From an uncultured Alphaproteobacteria bacterium (GTDB taxonomy: Bacteria; Pseudomonadota; Alphaproteobacteria; HIMB59), in NCBI GenBank assembly GCA_902543855.1, contig CACBZW010000005.1, positions 1-33,195 on the forward strand: a stretch of 33,195 nt of DNA, read 5' to 3'. Under the pieces are notes generated by a model. That model worked only from the letters and a program-made list of their open reading frames with translations, searched no databases and was not told where the DNA came from. The position numbers and the translations under genes are program-made. Positions 9,226 to 18,405 of this stretch are shown one piece after another. Position 1 is the first letter of the stretch; every line of letters starts with the position of its first letter.

Positions 9226-9287
9226 TAAATTTGCTCGGTAGGGTCGAACTGGCTTTCAAAGGGTATGCCTTGAGACCTTTAAATTTA
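9226..9287 (+). promoter_or_regulatory. Possible structured mRNA leader upstream of rpmI-rplT
   Basis: The 90-nt gap between infC and rpmI can fold as nested stems: TAAATTT (9226-9232) with AAATTTA (9281-9287), AGGGTC (9240-9245) with GACCTT (9274-9279, one G-U pair), and GGC (9251-9253) with GCC (9267-9269). It lies just before the rpmI Shine-Dalgarno and is richer in G and C than other gaps here. rpmI-rplT operons in other bacteria are autoregulated by L20 binding such leaders; that this one works that way is inference. Confidence 0.4.
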
Positions 9288-9293
9288 CTCAAA

Positions 9294-9299
9294 AGGAGA
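9294..9299 (+). promoter_or_regulatory. Shine-Dalgarno of rpmI
   Basis: AGGAGA sits 4 nt before the rpmI ATG. It is one of few strong ribosome-binding sites in the window and fixes the start of this short gene. Confidence 0.8.
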
Positions 9300-9303
9300 T
9301 TAA

Positions 9304-9504
9304 ATGCCCAAATTAAAAACAAAGAGTAGCGTAAAGAAACGCTTCAAAACATCCTCATCAGGAAAACTAGTTGTCGGAAACGTTGGTAAACGTCACGGCA
9401 TGTCTAAAAGAACAAACTCATTTATTAGAAATTCAAAAGGTACTAGAGTCTTGTCAAAATCTGCATCTATCATAATTGACTCAATGATGCCGTATTCAAA
9501 ATAG
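9304..9504 (+). CDS. rpmI: 50S ribosomal protein L35
   Basis: L35, a small basic component of the large ribosomal subunit. The 66 aa match the family length, and the N-terminus [14 protein letters not shown] is the family signature, followed by [15 protein letters not shown]. The start is set by AGGAGA 4 nt upstream. It lies between infC and rplT with a 90-nt structured leader in front and 16 bp before rplT, so L35 and L20 are certainly co-expressed. Confidence 0.97.
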   Translation: MPKLKTKSSVKKRFKTSSSGKLVVGNVGKRHGMSKRTNSFIRNSKGTRVLSKSASIIIDSMMPYSK

Positions 9505-9507
9505 GTT

Positions 9508-9513
9508 AAGGAG
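9508..9513 (+). promoter_or_regulatory. Shine-Dalgarno of rplT
   Basis: AAGGAG lies 7 nt before the rplT ATG, in the 16-bp gap after the rpmI stop. Confidence 0.75.
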
Positions 9514-9520
9514 AGATATA

Positions 9521-9880
9521 ATGCCAAGAGTTAAAAGAGGAGTCACAGCAAAAGCTAAACATAAAAAAGTATTTGAATTTACTAAAGGTCATCGTGGTAG
9601 AAGAAAAAATGTTTACCGTGTGGCCACACAAAGCATGGATAAAGCTTTACAATATGCTTATCGCGATAGAAGAAATAAAAAAAGAGATTTTAGAGGTTTA
9701 TGGATACAAAGAATTAATGCAGGTGTTAGGGAACATGGGCTTACATATGCAAAGTTCATAGATGGTTTAAAAAAAGCTAACATAGAAATTAATAGAAAAA
9801 TTCTCTCTGAAATTGCATTTCATGAACCAGCTGCTTTTAAATCAATAGTTGAGAAAGCTAAGGCTAATTTAGCCAATTAA
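9521..9880 (+). CDS. rplT: 50S ribosomal protein L20
   Basis: L20 binds 23S rRNA early in 50S assembly and in many bacteria represses its own operon by binding the mRNA leader. The 119 aa are of standard length. The basic N-terminal arm [17 protein letters not shown] and the stretch [10 protein letters not shown] are characteristic, with the globular C-domain [17 protein letters not shown] onward. A good Shine-Dalgarno precedes the ATG. pheS follows after 7 bp. If the upstream leader is regulatory, this protein is the natural repressor. Confidence 0.97.
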   Translation: MPRVKRGVTAKAKHKKVFEFTKGHRGRRKNVYRVATQSMDKALQYAYRDRRNKKRDFRGLWIQRINAGVREHGLTYAKFIDGLKKANIEINRKILSEIAFHEPAAFKSIVEKAKANLAN

Positions 9881-9887
9881 TTTAAAA

Positions 9888-10937
9888 ATGGACATTAAAA
9901 AAGTCCTACAAGAAGCTACTAAAGAAATAGAGCAAAGCTCTGGTCAACAAGAATTACAAAATGTTAAAGTAGCTTACTTAGGAAAAAAGGGTAAAATAAC
10001 TGATTTATTGAAAAGTCTCAAAGATCTTTCTTTAGAAGAAAAAAAATCTTTAGGTTCTAAATTAAATTTATTAAGAGCTGAAGTTGAAAATCTTATCAAA
10101 AATAAACTTAATGATTTAAAGGTTGAAGAAATAAACTCTAAATTAAAAAATGAATATTTAGATATAAGTTTTCCTCCACCAAATTCCATAGCTTCGAAGG
10201 TACATCCAATATCAAAAACATTTGATGAGGTTATCTCTATTTTTGGATCAATGGGTTACTCTGTTGCTGAAGGGCCTGATATTGAGACAGATTTTTATAA
10301 TTTTTCAGCACTAAATATTCCCGAAAATCACCCTGCTCGAGAAATGCAAGATACATTCTACATAGATGACACAGATAAAGATAATAAACCATATGTCCTA
10401 AGAACACATACGAGTCCAGTTCAAATTAGAACTTTATTAAATGAAAAACCCCCAGTTAAAATAATTGCTCCTGGTAGAACCTATAGATGCGACTCGGACT
10501 CTACGCATTCTCCAATGTTTCATCAAGTTGAGGGTTTGTTTATTAATAAAAATACAAACATGGGTGACTTAAAAGGAACTTTGATTGAATTTTGTAAACA
10601 ATTTTTTAATGTACAAAATTTAAAGGTAAGGTTTCGACCAAGTTATTTTCCATTCACAGAACCCTCTGCTGAAATGGATATCGCTTATGAGATTGTTAAT
10701 AACAAGATACACCTAGGCACAGGTGATCTTTGGCTTGAAATTTTAGGATGTGGTATGGTAAATCCCAAAGTTTTAGAAAATTGCAATGTGGATACAAAAA
10801 TTTATCAAGGTTTTGCGTTTGGAATGGGATTAGACAGAATTACAATGTTAAAATATGGATTAACAGATATCAGGTCATTTTTTAGCGGAAATTTAAATTG
10901 GATTGTTAATAACGGTTTTAGCATAGGAGATTATTAG
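9888..10937 (+). CDS. pheS: Phenylalanyl-tRNA synthetase alpha subunit
   Basis: Catalytic subunit of the alpha2-beta2 class II synthetase that charges tRNA-Phe. The 349 aa begin with a coiled-coil tRNA-binding arm (about 1-95). The catalytic core then has EGPDIETDFYNFSALNIP, the motif LRTHTSPVQIR, the motif-2 region YRCDSDSTHSPMFHQVEG, FRPSYFPFTEPSAEMDI, and motif 3 in GFAFGMGLDRITMLKYG. All expected class II features are visible. The ATG is 7 bp after rplT with no clear Shine-Dalgarno. Its TAG stop shares one base with the GTG start of pheT, so subunit synthesis is coupled. Confidence 0.97.
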   Translation: MDIKKVLQEATKEIEQSSGQQELQNVKVAYLGKKGKITDLLKSLKDLSLEEKKSLGSKLNLLRAEVENLIKNKLNDLKVEEINSKLKNEYLDISFPPPNSIASKVHPISKTFDEVISIFGSMGYSVAEGPDIETDFYNFSALNIPENHPAREMQDTFYIDDTDKDNKPYVLRTHTSPVQIRTLLNEKPPVKIIAPGRTYRCDSDSTHSPMFHQVEGLFINKNTNMGDLKGTLIEFCKQFFNVQNLKVRFRPSYFPFTEPSAEMDIAYEIVNNKIHLGTGDLWLEILGCGMVNPKVLENCNVDTKIYQGFAFGMGLDRITMLKYGLTDIRSFFSGNLNWIVNNGFSIGDY

Positions 10938-13330
10938 TGAAGTTTAGTTATAGCTGGTTGTGCGATCATTTAGAAACAGATAAAAATGCAACTGAAATAG
11001 GTGATGCGCTTACAAATTTAGGACTGGAACTTGAGAGTTTAACTGATTACTCCTCATACTCAAAATTTGTTGTTGCAACAATTAAAGATTTTCATAAACA
11101 TCCCAACGCAGACAGGTTGAATATCTGTACCGTTGATGATGGCACCAAGACTTACCAAGTAATATGCGGTGCAAATAATGTTAAGAAAGGACTAAAAGGT
11201 ATATTTGCTAAAGATGGAATGTATATTCCCGGAACACAGATATATCTAAAAAAAGGTAAAATTCGTGGAGAAATTTCAGAGGGTATGCTTTTATCTGAGA
11301 GAGAGCTTAATTTAAGTGATGATCATGATGGTATTATTGAGCTTTCAGATAATTTTGAAAATGGAACATCAGCGATTGATGCACTAAAATTAAACGACCC
11401 TGTTTTTGAAATAGGTATTACACCTAACAGAGGGGACTGCCTTGGTGTAAGAGGAGTTGCCAGAGATCTTTCGGCTAAGGGTATCGGAAAACTTAAACCT
11501 CTAAAATATGAAAAAATTACAAAATTAGATTTTGAAAGTCCTATCAGTTGGAATATTGAAAATGATAATAATAGCTGTGAGTACGTAGTAAGTAGATATT
11601 TTAAAGATGTAAAAAACACAGTATCCCCTGAATGGTTACAAAAAAAACTCATTTGTCTTGGATTAAGACCTATTAATGCATTAGTTGATATTACAAATTT
11701 TATAACTCATGATTTAGGTAGACCTTTACATGTATTTGATGCTGATAAAGTTGAAAAAAAGCTTCATATGAGATTAGCTAAACCTAATGAAAAAATTCTT
11801 GCTTTAGATAACAAAGAATACACCTTGGATAGCAATTCAACTGTCATAGCTGACAATAATAATGCTCTTGCCATAGCTGGAATAATCGGAGGTGAAAGTA
11901 GTGGATGTACAGAGGATACAAAAAATGTATTTCTTGAAGTAGCTATTTTTGAAAAAGATAGTGTAGCAAAAACTGGAAGAACTCTTGGAATAAATTCTGA
12001 TGCCAGATATCGTTTTGAAAGAGGTTTGGATAAAAAAATGGTTCTTGAGGGATTAAATTATGCATCATACTTAATAAACAAAATTTGTGGAGGGTCTGTA
12101 AGTAAAAATGTTGATTCTGGTAAGCTAGATACCAATGAACGCAAAATTAAATATAAGTTTGATTATTTTGAAAAAGTAATAGGTATAAAATTAGAACCAA
12201 AAAAACAAATAAATATACTAAAAGATTTAAAATTTCAAATCAATCAAAGCAACGAAAAAGAGTGTGATCTTCTAATACCTTCATGGAGAAATGATATTGA
12301 AAATAATATAGATGTAGTTGAAGAGGTGATTAGAATATACGGATATGAAAATATCACAGAGAGTATTCCATCACCCTCAGATGATGAGTTTGTTAAGATT
12401 AATAATTCATTTATAAATAAAAAATTTAAAGCAATAAAAAAACTAAAGAAAATATTAATATCAAATGGAGTTTCTGAGATTATAACTTTCTCTTTTCACT
12501 CAACAAAGGCTCATGAAACTCTTTCAGGTGATAAATCATTAAAAATTTCAAACGCTATCAGTGACGATCAACAATTTATGAGAAACTCAATGATTTTTAA
12601 TCATCTAGAAACTGCAGAGATGAACTATAAAAAAGGTTATAAAAATATTCAAATATTTGAAATTGGACCTATTTATAATACATCCCAATCTCAAGAAAAT
12701 ATTCTATCAATGCTTATATCATCTCAGGAAAATACAAACTCAATTTTCAAATCAGAAGACTTCAATTTTTATTCTATATCAAATCTTGTATCTAAATTAA
12801 TAAGTTCATTAAATTTTGATGCAAAGCAGTTTAATATCTCAAGATCAACTTCAAATACTTTTCATCCAGGTCAATCTGCGGAACTAAACATGGGCAAGAA
12901 ATTAATTGCCAGGTATGGAAAAGTTCATCCATTAATTATAGAAGAATTCCCTAAACTTAAAAATAGTTACGCAATTGAGTTATTTTTTGAAAATCTCCCA
13001 ATAGACTCTATTAGTAGAACTAATTCTTCCAACATTTTAGACTCCCAGTTTCAATTCAGTGAAAAAGATTTTTCATTTGTATTTGAAAAAGAGCAAAATC
13101 TTTTTGAAGTACAAAGATACGTTAATGGTATTGACAAAAACCTTATAAAAAATGTTGAATTTTTTGATCTCTATGAGTCAAAAGATTTAGGGGAAAATAG
13201 CAAAAGTGTAACATTCAGAGTAACTATTCAATCAAAAGATAAAACGCTTGATGAAAAAGTCTTAGAGCAAATTCACAGTAATATTTTAGAAAAAGTATCT
13301 AATAAATTTAAAGCAAACATTAGAACATAA
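10937..13330 (+). CDS. pheT: Phenylalanyl-tRNA synthetase beta subunit
   Basis: Beta subunit of PheRS, carrying editing and tRNA-binding functions. The 797 aa match the family. Visible parts in order: N-terminal strand [12 protein letters not shown], an OB-fold EMAP-type domain (about 40-150; [13 protein letters not shown]), [19 protein letters not shown] leading to the B3/B4 editing module (about 210-370; [21 protein letters not shown]), B5 (about 395-470), a catalytic-like domain, and the anticodon-binding FDX-ACB domain (about 705-797). The start is GTG overlapping the pheS stop by one base; the ATG of lepA likewise overlaps this stop by one base. No irregularities. Confidence 0.97.
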   Translation: MKFSYSWLCDHLETDKNATEIGDALTNLGLELESLTDYSSYSKFVVATIKDFHKHPNADRLNICTVDDGTKTYQVICGANNVKKGLKGIFAKDGMYIPGTQIYLKKGKIRGEISEGMLLSERELNLSDDHDGIIELSDNFENGTSAIDALKLNDPVFEIGITPNRGDCLGVRGVARDLSAKGIGKLKPLKYEKITKLDFESPISWNIENDNNSCEYVVSRYFKDVKNTVSPEWLQKKLICLGLRPINALVDITNFITHDLGRPLHVFDADKVEKKLHMRLAKPNEKILALDNKEYTLDSNSTVIADNNNALAIAGIIGGESSGCTEDTKNVFLEVAIFEKDSVAKTGRTLGINSDARYRFERGLDKKMVLEGLNYASYLINKICGGSVSKNVDSGKLDTNERKIKYKFDYFEKVIGIKLEPKKQINILKDLKFQINQSNEKECDLLIPSWRNDIENNIDVVEEVIRIYGYENITESIPSPSDDEFVKINNSFINKKFKAIKKLKKILISNGVSEIITFSFHSTKAHETLSGDKSLKISNAISDDQQFMRNSMIFNHLETAEMNYKKGYKNIQIFEIGPIYNTSQSQENILSMLISSQENTNSIFKSEDFNFYSISNLVSKLISSLNFDAKQFNISRSTSNTFHPGQSAELNMGKKLIARYGKVHPLIIEEFPKLKNSYAIELFFENLPIDSISRTNSSNILDSQFQFSEKDFSFVFEKEQNLFEVQRYVNGIDKNLIKNVEFFDLYESKDLGENSKSVTFRVTIQSKDKTLDEKVLEQIHSNILEKVSNKFKANIRT

Positions 13331-15129
13331 TGGAAATTTCTAAAATTAGAAATTTTTCGATTATAGCTCATATCGATCATGGTAAATCAACATTAGCAGA
13401 TAGAATGATAGAAATTTGCGGAGGAATGGATGATAGAACAAAAAAAGATCAAGTCCTTGACTCGATGGATATAGAAAGAGAAAGGGGTATTACTATAAAA
13501 GCTCAAACTGTCAGATTAAATTATAAAAATAAAAATGGTGAAGAATATCAATTAAATATATTAGATACACCAGGTCATGTTGATTTTTCTTACGAAGTTT
13601 CAAGATCCTTATCTGCATGTGAGGGATCTGTTCTTGTTGTTGATAGTACACAGGGTGTAGAGGCCCAAACACTCGCAAACGCTTACCAGGCAATTGATGT
13701 CAATCATGAGATATTACCTGTGTTAAACAAAGCCGACTTACCAGCATCTGAACCAGAGAGAGTAAAAGAAGATATTGAACAAACAATAGGAATAGATACT
13801 TCTGAAGCCCAACTTGTTTCTGCAAAAACAGGATTAGGTGTTGATAGCTTATTAGACCAAATTATTGAAAAACTCCCAGCTCCACACACAAATGAAAATC
13901 ATCTAAAAGCCCTGCTAGTTGATAGTTGGTATGATAATTATTTAGGAGTTACAGTTCTAGTTCGAATTCTTGATGGTGTGATGAAGAAAGGAATGAAGGT
14001 AAAGTTTTTATCAAATAATCAACAGTACAATATAGATAGAATTGGATATTTTACACCAGATATAAATTATTGCGATGAACTAGGTCCTGGGGAGATAGGT
14101 TTTATTAATGCAAGCATTAAGTCAGTTGCAGATTGCAAAGTTGGCGATACCATTGCAGAATTAAACGATCAAAAAGTTAAGCCGCTGCCCGGATTTAAGC
14201 CCTCATTGCCAGTTGTATTCTGTGGTATTTACCCAGTGGATACCTCAGACTATGAGAGATTGAAAGAAAGTTTTGAAAAATTGGCTTTAAATGACTCAAG
14301 TTTCACCTATGAAAATGAGACTAGTGCAGCATTAGGATATGGATTTAGATGTGGTTTTCTTGGGCTGCTTCATTTAGAGGTAACAACAGAAAGATTGAGA
14401 AGAGAATTTGATCTTGATTTGATAACAACTGCACCTGGAGTTGTTTACAAAGTAATAGACAGAAATAAAAATGAAATTGTTATAAGGAACCCTTCAGAAC
14501 TCCCTGACCCTGCAGAAATTGATCAAATTTTAGAACCTTGGGTCAAATCAACGATTATAGTTCCACAAGATTATTTAGGAACAGTAATAACACTTTGTAT
14601 TGAAAAAAGAGGTAAGCAAAAAAATTTAAATATACAAAATAATAGAGCTGTTTTAGAAATGGAACTTCCTCTGAATGAAATAGTAATAGATTTTTATGAT
14701 AAATTAAAATCTTACTCCAAAGGCTATGCTAGTTTTGATTATCAAGTTTATGATTATTTTCAAGGAGACTTAGTTAAGCTAAATATATTGGTAAACTCAG
14801 AAACTGTTGATGCATTTTCAAATATAGTTCATAAAACAAGAGCAGAAACAATTGGCCGTAGAATATGTAATAAACTTAAAGATTTAATTCCAAGACAAAA
14901 TTTTCAAATTCCAATTCAAGCTGCAATTTATGGAAAAATTATTGCTAGAGAAACAATTAAAGCATTCAGAAAAGATGTTACAGCGAAACTTTATGGTGGA
15001 GATGTCAGTAGAAAGAAAAAACTCCTTGAAAAGCAAAAAAAAGGAAAGAAAAGAATGAAACAATTTGGTAATGTTGAAATACCACAAACAGCTTTTTTTG
15101 AAGCTTTGAAAATAGGGGATAGTGATTAA
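13330..15129 (+). CDS. lepA: Elongation factor 4 (LepA), ribosomal back-translocase GTPase
   Basis: LepA/EF4 is a translational GTPase that binds stalled or assembling ribosomes. The 599 aa are full length. GTPase motifs are intact: G1 AHIDHGKS (13-20), [10 protein letters not shown] (G2), DTPGHVDF (G3), NKADLP (G4). An EF-G-like domain II and domains III/V follow, then the LepA-specific C-terminal domain ending in [20 protein letters not shown]. The ATG shares one base with the pheT stop, placing lepA at the end of the infC-to-pheT run. A tRNA-Ser gene begins 5 bp after the stop, so there is little room for a terminator and the tRNA may be co-transcribed. Confidence 0.98.
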   Translation: MEISKIRNFSIIAHIDHGKSTLADRMIEICGGMDDRTKKDQVLDSMDIERERGITIKAQTVRLNYKNKNGEEYQLNILDTPGHVDFSYEVSRSLSACEGSVLVVDSTQGVEAQTLANAYQAIDVNHEILPVLNKADLPASEPERVKEDIEQTIGIDTSEAQLVSAKTGLGVDSLLDQIIEKLPAPHTNENHLKALLVDSWYDNYLGVTVLVRILDGVMKKGMKVKFLSNNQQYNIDRIGYFTPDINYCDELGPGEIGFINASIKSVADCKVGDTIAELNDQKVKPLPGFKPSLPVVFCGIYPVDTSDYERLKESFEKLALNDSSFTYENETSAALGYGFRCGFLGLLHLEVTTERLRREFDLDLITTAPGVVYKVIDRNKNEIVIRNPSELPDPAEIDQILEPWVKSTIIVPQDYLGTVITLCIEKRGKQKNLNIQNNRAVLEMELPLNEIVIDFYDKLKSYSKGYASFDYQVYDYFQGDLVKLNILVNSETVDAFSNIVHKTRAETIGRRICNKLKDLIPRQNFQIPIQAAIYGKIIARETIKAFRKDVTAKLYGGDVSRKKKLLEKQKKGKKRMKQFGNVEIPQTAFFEALKIGDSD

Positions 15130-15134
15130 TTTTT

Positions 15135-15224
15135 GGAGAGATGGCCGAGTGGTTTAAGGCGCACGCCTGGAACGCGTGTATAGGGGCAACTCTATCGTGG
15201 GTTCGAATCCCACTCTCTCCGCCA
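15135..15224 (+). tRNA. tRNA-Ser (anticodon GGA)
   Basis: A class II tRNA of 90 nt with genome-encoded CCA. Acceptor stem GGAGAGA (15135-15141) pairs perfectly with TCTCTCC (15214-15220), followed by discriminator G15221 and CCA (15222-15224). The anticodon stem CACGC/GCGTG (15162-15166 and 15174-15178) encloses loop CTGGAAC with anticodon GGA at 15169-15171, reading UCC and UCU. A long variable arm (TATAGGGGCAACTCTAT region) and T-arm GTGGGTTCGAATCCCAC identify tRNA-Ser. The ORF-track frame beginning inside this gene (15176) is spurious at its 5' end. Confidence 0.98.
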
Positions 15225-15229
15225 ATAAA

Positions 15230-16048
15230 ATGAGTGAGTCAATAGGATATAATCTTAGAAAATTTGCCAGAAAATTTACTGAGTTTCCATTAGTTGAAAT
15301 AAAAGACAAAATAATCAACCACAAATCAATTAATAAAATACCCCAAAATGTCTATCAAACATGGGAGACTAGATCTCTTGGAAAGACTCACGCTAAATCA
15401 ATTCAAGAATTTAGAGAAAAAAATCCAACTTTCTCTTTCTATTTATATGATAAGGAGAAAAGAGATAGCTACATGGAGTCTAGTTGGGGCAAGGAAGATA
15501 TTTCAAAAATATATTTCAAAAGTATTTTTGGTCCAATGAAGGCTGATATTTTCCGTTATTGTATATTGTATGAGTTAGGTGGTTATTATTTTGATATAGC
15601 AAAAGGCTGCAAATGCCCACTTAATCAACTTCATGATAGTAATCACATAGGAGTCTTAACTTATGAGGATACAATATGCTATTACCCACCAAATGATCCA
15701 AAACTTTTTTCACTACTCAGACCTTTTAACCATTTTTTGCAATGGGGACTTGCATTTTCATCAAAAAATTTGTTTTTAGAGAGTTTAATTAATAATATTT
15801 GTTCAGACTATAAATATTATAAAGATAAAGTTTTTGAAAATCCAAAGGTAGCTATTTTAAATTTTACTGGACCTGGTATGTATACAAAAGTAATGAGAAA
15901 TTATATTTCAAATAATGATATTTTTGACATGTCTGAATTAGATATAAAGTTTAATAACAATGGAATATTTAAATTAAAGGGATCCTCTGTAAGACATTAT
16001 ATAGTCCCTAGTTATACTTATCAAAAAAACTCAAAAATAGTTAGTTAG
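15230..16048 (+). CDS. Glycosyltransferase with sugar-binding DXD-type domain (GT32-like)
   Basis: About 272 aa from ATG 15230; the track's longer version starts inside the tRNA and is rejected. Features of the Gly_transf_sug/GT32 family: IPQNVYQTWETR (like the IPK-IHQ-W motif), FYLYDKEKRDSY, and the core DIFRYCILYELGGYYFDIA, where GG-Y-D normally leads into a DXD metal site. Here the motif is D-I-A, so the second Asp is missing. The ATG is only 5 nt after the tRNA CCA and has no Shine-Dalgarno. The 3' end overlaps the convergent GT9 gene by 8 bp. Likely transfers a sugar to a surface glycan; acceptor unknown. Confidence 0.75.
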   Translation: MSESIGYNLRKFARKFTEFPLVEIKDKIINHKSINKIPQNVYQTWETRSLGKTHAKSIQEFREKNPTFSFYLYDKEKRDSYMESSWGKEDISKIYFKSIFGPMKADIFRYCILYELGGYYFDIAKGCKCPLNQLHDSNHIGVLTYEDTICYYPPNDPKLFSLLRPFNHFLQWGLAFSSKNLFLESLINNICSDYKYYKDKVFENPKVAILNFTGPGMYTKVMRNYISNNDIFDMSELDIKFNNNGIFKLKGSSVRHYIVPSYTYQKNSKIVS

Positions 16049-17018
16049 CAACAATTGATTTAAGAAATTCTCGTAAAATATTTTCATAAATATTCAATGG
16101 GAAATCTTTTAAATTTTTAAAACCATAATCTTTTATTTGAATTGTCTTTGAAAAACCAGGTCTTGAAAATTTTTTTTCATTTGTAACTCCAAATATTTTA
16201 AGTGTTTTTACTCCCACAAATTCAAACATCCAAGCAGTGCCACTATCATTGCAAAGCAAACAACTCATTTGTTTTGCTAAACTCATAGTGAAAGTTATAT
16301 CGTTTGAGATTAACTCACCATTTTTCCATTCTGGGCAGTTAAAGCCGTTCTTTAGACAAATATTTAAGAGATCTTTTTCATCAGGTCCTAAAAAAAAGAA
16401 AACATTATAGCCATTTTTCTGCAATTTGTGTGCAATCATTAAATACTTTTCAAAATCCCATTGTCTTATTTTATCGCCAGCTCCTGGTGAGATTGCAATA
16501 TTTTTGTTAATTTCTTTATTATTAAATGAAAACTTAATATTTTTTGGAAGTATTATATTAGGTATCTCTTTAATAATTTTTTTTTGAAGGGTTGATAAAA
16601 TATTTAAATAAAATTGCTCTATATAAACATCTTTAAATTTTAAATTGTATTTATTTTTAATATCAGAAAAAAAAAAGTTTGCACATGAACTAAAAAAATA
16701 TTTGTGTGGTATTTTTTTTAGACTTAGTGTCCTTAAAACAACTTTTTGTAAATCTATGATTAAATCAAAATATTGATTTTCAAGTTTAGTATTTTTTCTA
16801 AATAGATTTGATATTGATGACTGTATGCCATTATTTTCAATAATTTCAAAAATTGTATCTTTTACTAATGGATTTAATTTATCTCTAAAAGTTGTTGTAT
16901 GGGTGGTCGTGTAATAAATTTTTGATTCAGGGTATATGTTTTTTAAAGTTTGTAAAAAAGTTACCTTTTGTAAGCCATCTCCAATTTTATCATTAAAACT
17001 ATATACAAGAATATTCAT
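16041..17018 (-). CDS. GT9-family glycosyltransferase (heptosyltransferase-like)
   Basis: Second GT9 member in the window, 325 aa. The N-terminus ILVYSFNDKIGDGLQKVTFLQTL contains the GD loop followed by the helix expected in heptosyltransferases. The C-terminal domain shows ISPGAGDKIRQWDFEKY, FFLGPDEKD and CNDSGTAWMFEFVGVKTLKIFG, the donor-site signature. The start ATG overlaps the rmuC stop by 4 bp, so it is coupled to rmuC although the functions seem unrelated. The 3' end overlaps the convergent GT32-like gene, which may belong to the same glycan pathway. Donor sugar not determinable. Confidence 0.82.
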   Translation of the reverse strand: MNILVYSFNDKIGDGLQKVTFLQTLKNIYPESKIYYTTTHTTTFRDKLNPLVKDTIFEIIENNGIQSSISNLFRKNTKLENQYFDLIIDLQKVVLRTLSLKKIPHKYFFSSCANFFFSDIKNKYNLKFKDVYIEQFYLNILSTLQKKIIKEIPNIILPKNIKFSFNNKEINKNIAISPGAGDKIRQWDFEKYLMIAHKLQKNGYNVFFFLGPDEKDLLNICLKNGFNCPEWKNGELISNDITFTMSLAKQMSCLLCNDSGTAWMFEFVGVKTLKIFGVTNEKKFSRPGFSKTIQIKDYGFKNLKDFPLNIYENILREFLKSIVAN

Positions 17019-17977
17019 TCATTTATATCTAACTCCACTTTTGTTTTAGCACCTAAATCTTTAATTTTATTAGCCCTACTTAATAAACTACCCTTACCAT
17101 CTATTATATATTTTTTAGACTGATTTATATTTTCAGTTGATTTAATTAAACTTGCTTCAGTTTTTTCTAGCAAATTTAAAGTTTTTGCAATCTGGTCAAA
17201 CATACTACCTGCAATTTCTGCAATTTCTTTTGAATTTTTATTTTGTTTCTCAAGTCTCCAAATACTCTCGACGAGTTTCATGCACATAATGAGAGTAGAT
17301 GGTCCCACAATTATTACTTGTTTTTGTTGTGCATAGTTTGAAATACTCTGATCGTACTTTTGAGCAGTGATCAATGCATAATCATGAGGCATGAATATAA
17401 AGACATAATCTGGCGAATTCACTTTTATGAGGTTTGTATAATCCTTTTTGTGAATTGCATTTATATGAATTTTCATTGAATTTATGAAATTTTTTATAGA
17501 CACCTGTTTTGCCTTTTCATCATCAGTGTTTTGATAATTATACCAATCTTTCATTGGTAATTTTGAATCAATAACAATATTCCTTTTTTCTGGAAGAAAA
17601 ATTACTACATCAGGCCTAAAAATTTGCCCACTCTCATTTTTATCAGTAAATTGCGTTTTGTAGTCTCTATCTTTGGTCATTCCACAATCTTGTAAGATAT
17701 TTTCCAAAATAGCCTCACCCATGTCCCCCATATCGGAGATATTTGCTGTCATGGCATTAGTCATTTTTTTTGTTAAAACTCCAATTTCATCTATTTTGGA
17801 ATTTACATATCCTGTTTGTTCAAGAGTTTTATCAAATAGGTTTGCGAGGTTTTCGTTAATTTTTTTTAAATCTAAATCTGTGTTATCATTAGTCTTAGTA
17901 CTCGACTTTAACAAAACAAAAATTAAAAGAACGATTACAATAATTAAAAATATAATTATTAAAAAATCCAAATTCAT
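17015..17977 (-). CDS. rmuC: DNA recombination protein RmuC homologue
   Basis: RmuC is a membrane-anchored protein with a PD-(D/E)XK-like nuclease fold; loss in E. coli raises inversion between repeats. The N-terminus has a single transmembrane helix (about residues 5-23, LIIIFLIIVIVLLIFVLL), then a coiled coil, then the RmuC domain with MGEAILENILQDCGM, FRPDVVIFLPEKRNIVIDSKLP and YVFIFMPHDYALITA. D-V-V followed by IDSK fits the nuclease core. At 320 aa it is short for the family (often 400-500), with a reduced coiled coil, consistent with genome streamlining. It sits 17 bp after a small unknown gene and overlaps the GT9 gene downstream. Confidence 0.88.
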   Translation of the reverse strand: MNLDFLIIIFLIIVIVLLIFVLLKSSTKTNDNTDLDLKKINENLANLFDKTLEQTGYVNSKIDEIGVLTKKMTNAMTANISDMGDMGEAILENILQDCGMTKDRDYKTQFTDKNESGQIFRPDVVIFLPEKRNIVIDSKLPMKDWYNYQNTDDEKAKQVSIKNFINSMKIHINAIHKKDYTNLIKVNSPDYVFIFMPHDYALITAQKYDQSISNYAQQKQVIIVGPSTLIMCMKLVESIWRLEKQNKNSKEIAEIAGSMFDQIAKTLNLLEKTEASLIKSTENINQSKKYIIDGKGSLLSRANKIKDLGAKTKVELDINE

Positions 17978-17994
17978 ATAAATTTAATTAATAT

Positions 17995-18369
17995 TTAAGA
18001 GTAAATTTTATGAATATTATCAATATTACTCTTTAATTTATTCTTTAATATATTTAATGACTCATAATCAAAAAAATTCTGTTCTAAAAACTTATTATAA
18101 CTCTGTTTAATCTCATGGGAGATTTGCTCGATTTTTAAAAAATCTTCTGGTATGTGATTTTTTATTTTTTTTACTTCTTGATTGAAATCATTAAGTGCAT
18201 TTTTAAAATGTTTATCAGAAAAAGTTTCAAGTTTATTTTTAATATTTGAGATATTTAAATTAGTATCAATTTTAGACTCCAAGTCATAAACAGTTAAACT
18301 AAAATAGTCAAAAATTTGTTCATACAAATCGTAAAGTTTTTGGGAATTTATGACTTTTGGAATATTCAT
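17995..18369 (-). CDS. Small helical protein of unknown function
   Basis: A 124-aa protein I do not recognise. It has no signal peptide or transmembrane segment. The sequence is charged and predicted helical through most of its length, with heptad-like Leu/Ile/Phe spacing (for example KIDTNLNISNIKNKLETFSDKHF), so a coiled-coil or helical bundle is likely. There is a single Met, so the start at 18369 is the only plausible ATG. It lies 17 bp upstream of rmuC on the same strand, probably in one transcript, and a TTGACA-type promoter lies directly before it. The reality of the gene is supported by an open frame filling the gap between rmuC and a terminator region; function unknown. Confidence 0.6.
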   Translation of the reverse strand: MNIPKVINSQKLYDLYEQIFDYFSLTVYDLESKIDTNLNISNIKNKLETFSDKHFKNALNDFNQEVKKIKNHIPEDFLKIEQISHEIKQSYNKFLEQNFFDYESLNILKNKLKSNIDNIHKIYS

Positions 18370-18374
18370 ATATA

Positions 18375-18405
18375 AAGATTACATTAGATACTTTTGATAT
18401 GTCAA
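18375..18405 (-). promoter_or_regulatory. Candidate sigma-70 promoter for the small-gene/rmuC/GT9 transcript
   Basis: On the minus strand a perfect TTGACA (18400-18405) is followed after 18 bp by TAATCT (18376-18381). The predicted start site falls at or within a base or two of the ATG at 18369, so the mRNA would be leaderless or nearly so. The -10 match is only moderate. Confidence 0.4.

Noticed and set aside
9240-9280. Partial tRNA or tmRNA in the rpmI leader (GGTCGAAC resembles a T-loop)
   Set aside because: No acceptor stem, anticodon arm or CCA can be assembled; a regulatory leader fits better.
11323-11652. Minus-strand ORF of 109 aa inside pheT
   Set aside because: Shadow frame of PheT; no independent support.
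15176-15229. 5' extension of the glycosyltransferase ORF into the tRNA gene
   Set aside because: The extra 18 codons are tRNA-Ser sequence; ATG 15230 is the first start outside the RNA gene.
17673-17981. Plus-strand ORF of 102 aa antisense to rmuC
   Set aside because: Lies opposite the RmuC N-terminus; its composition follows from the complement of the helix-coding region.
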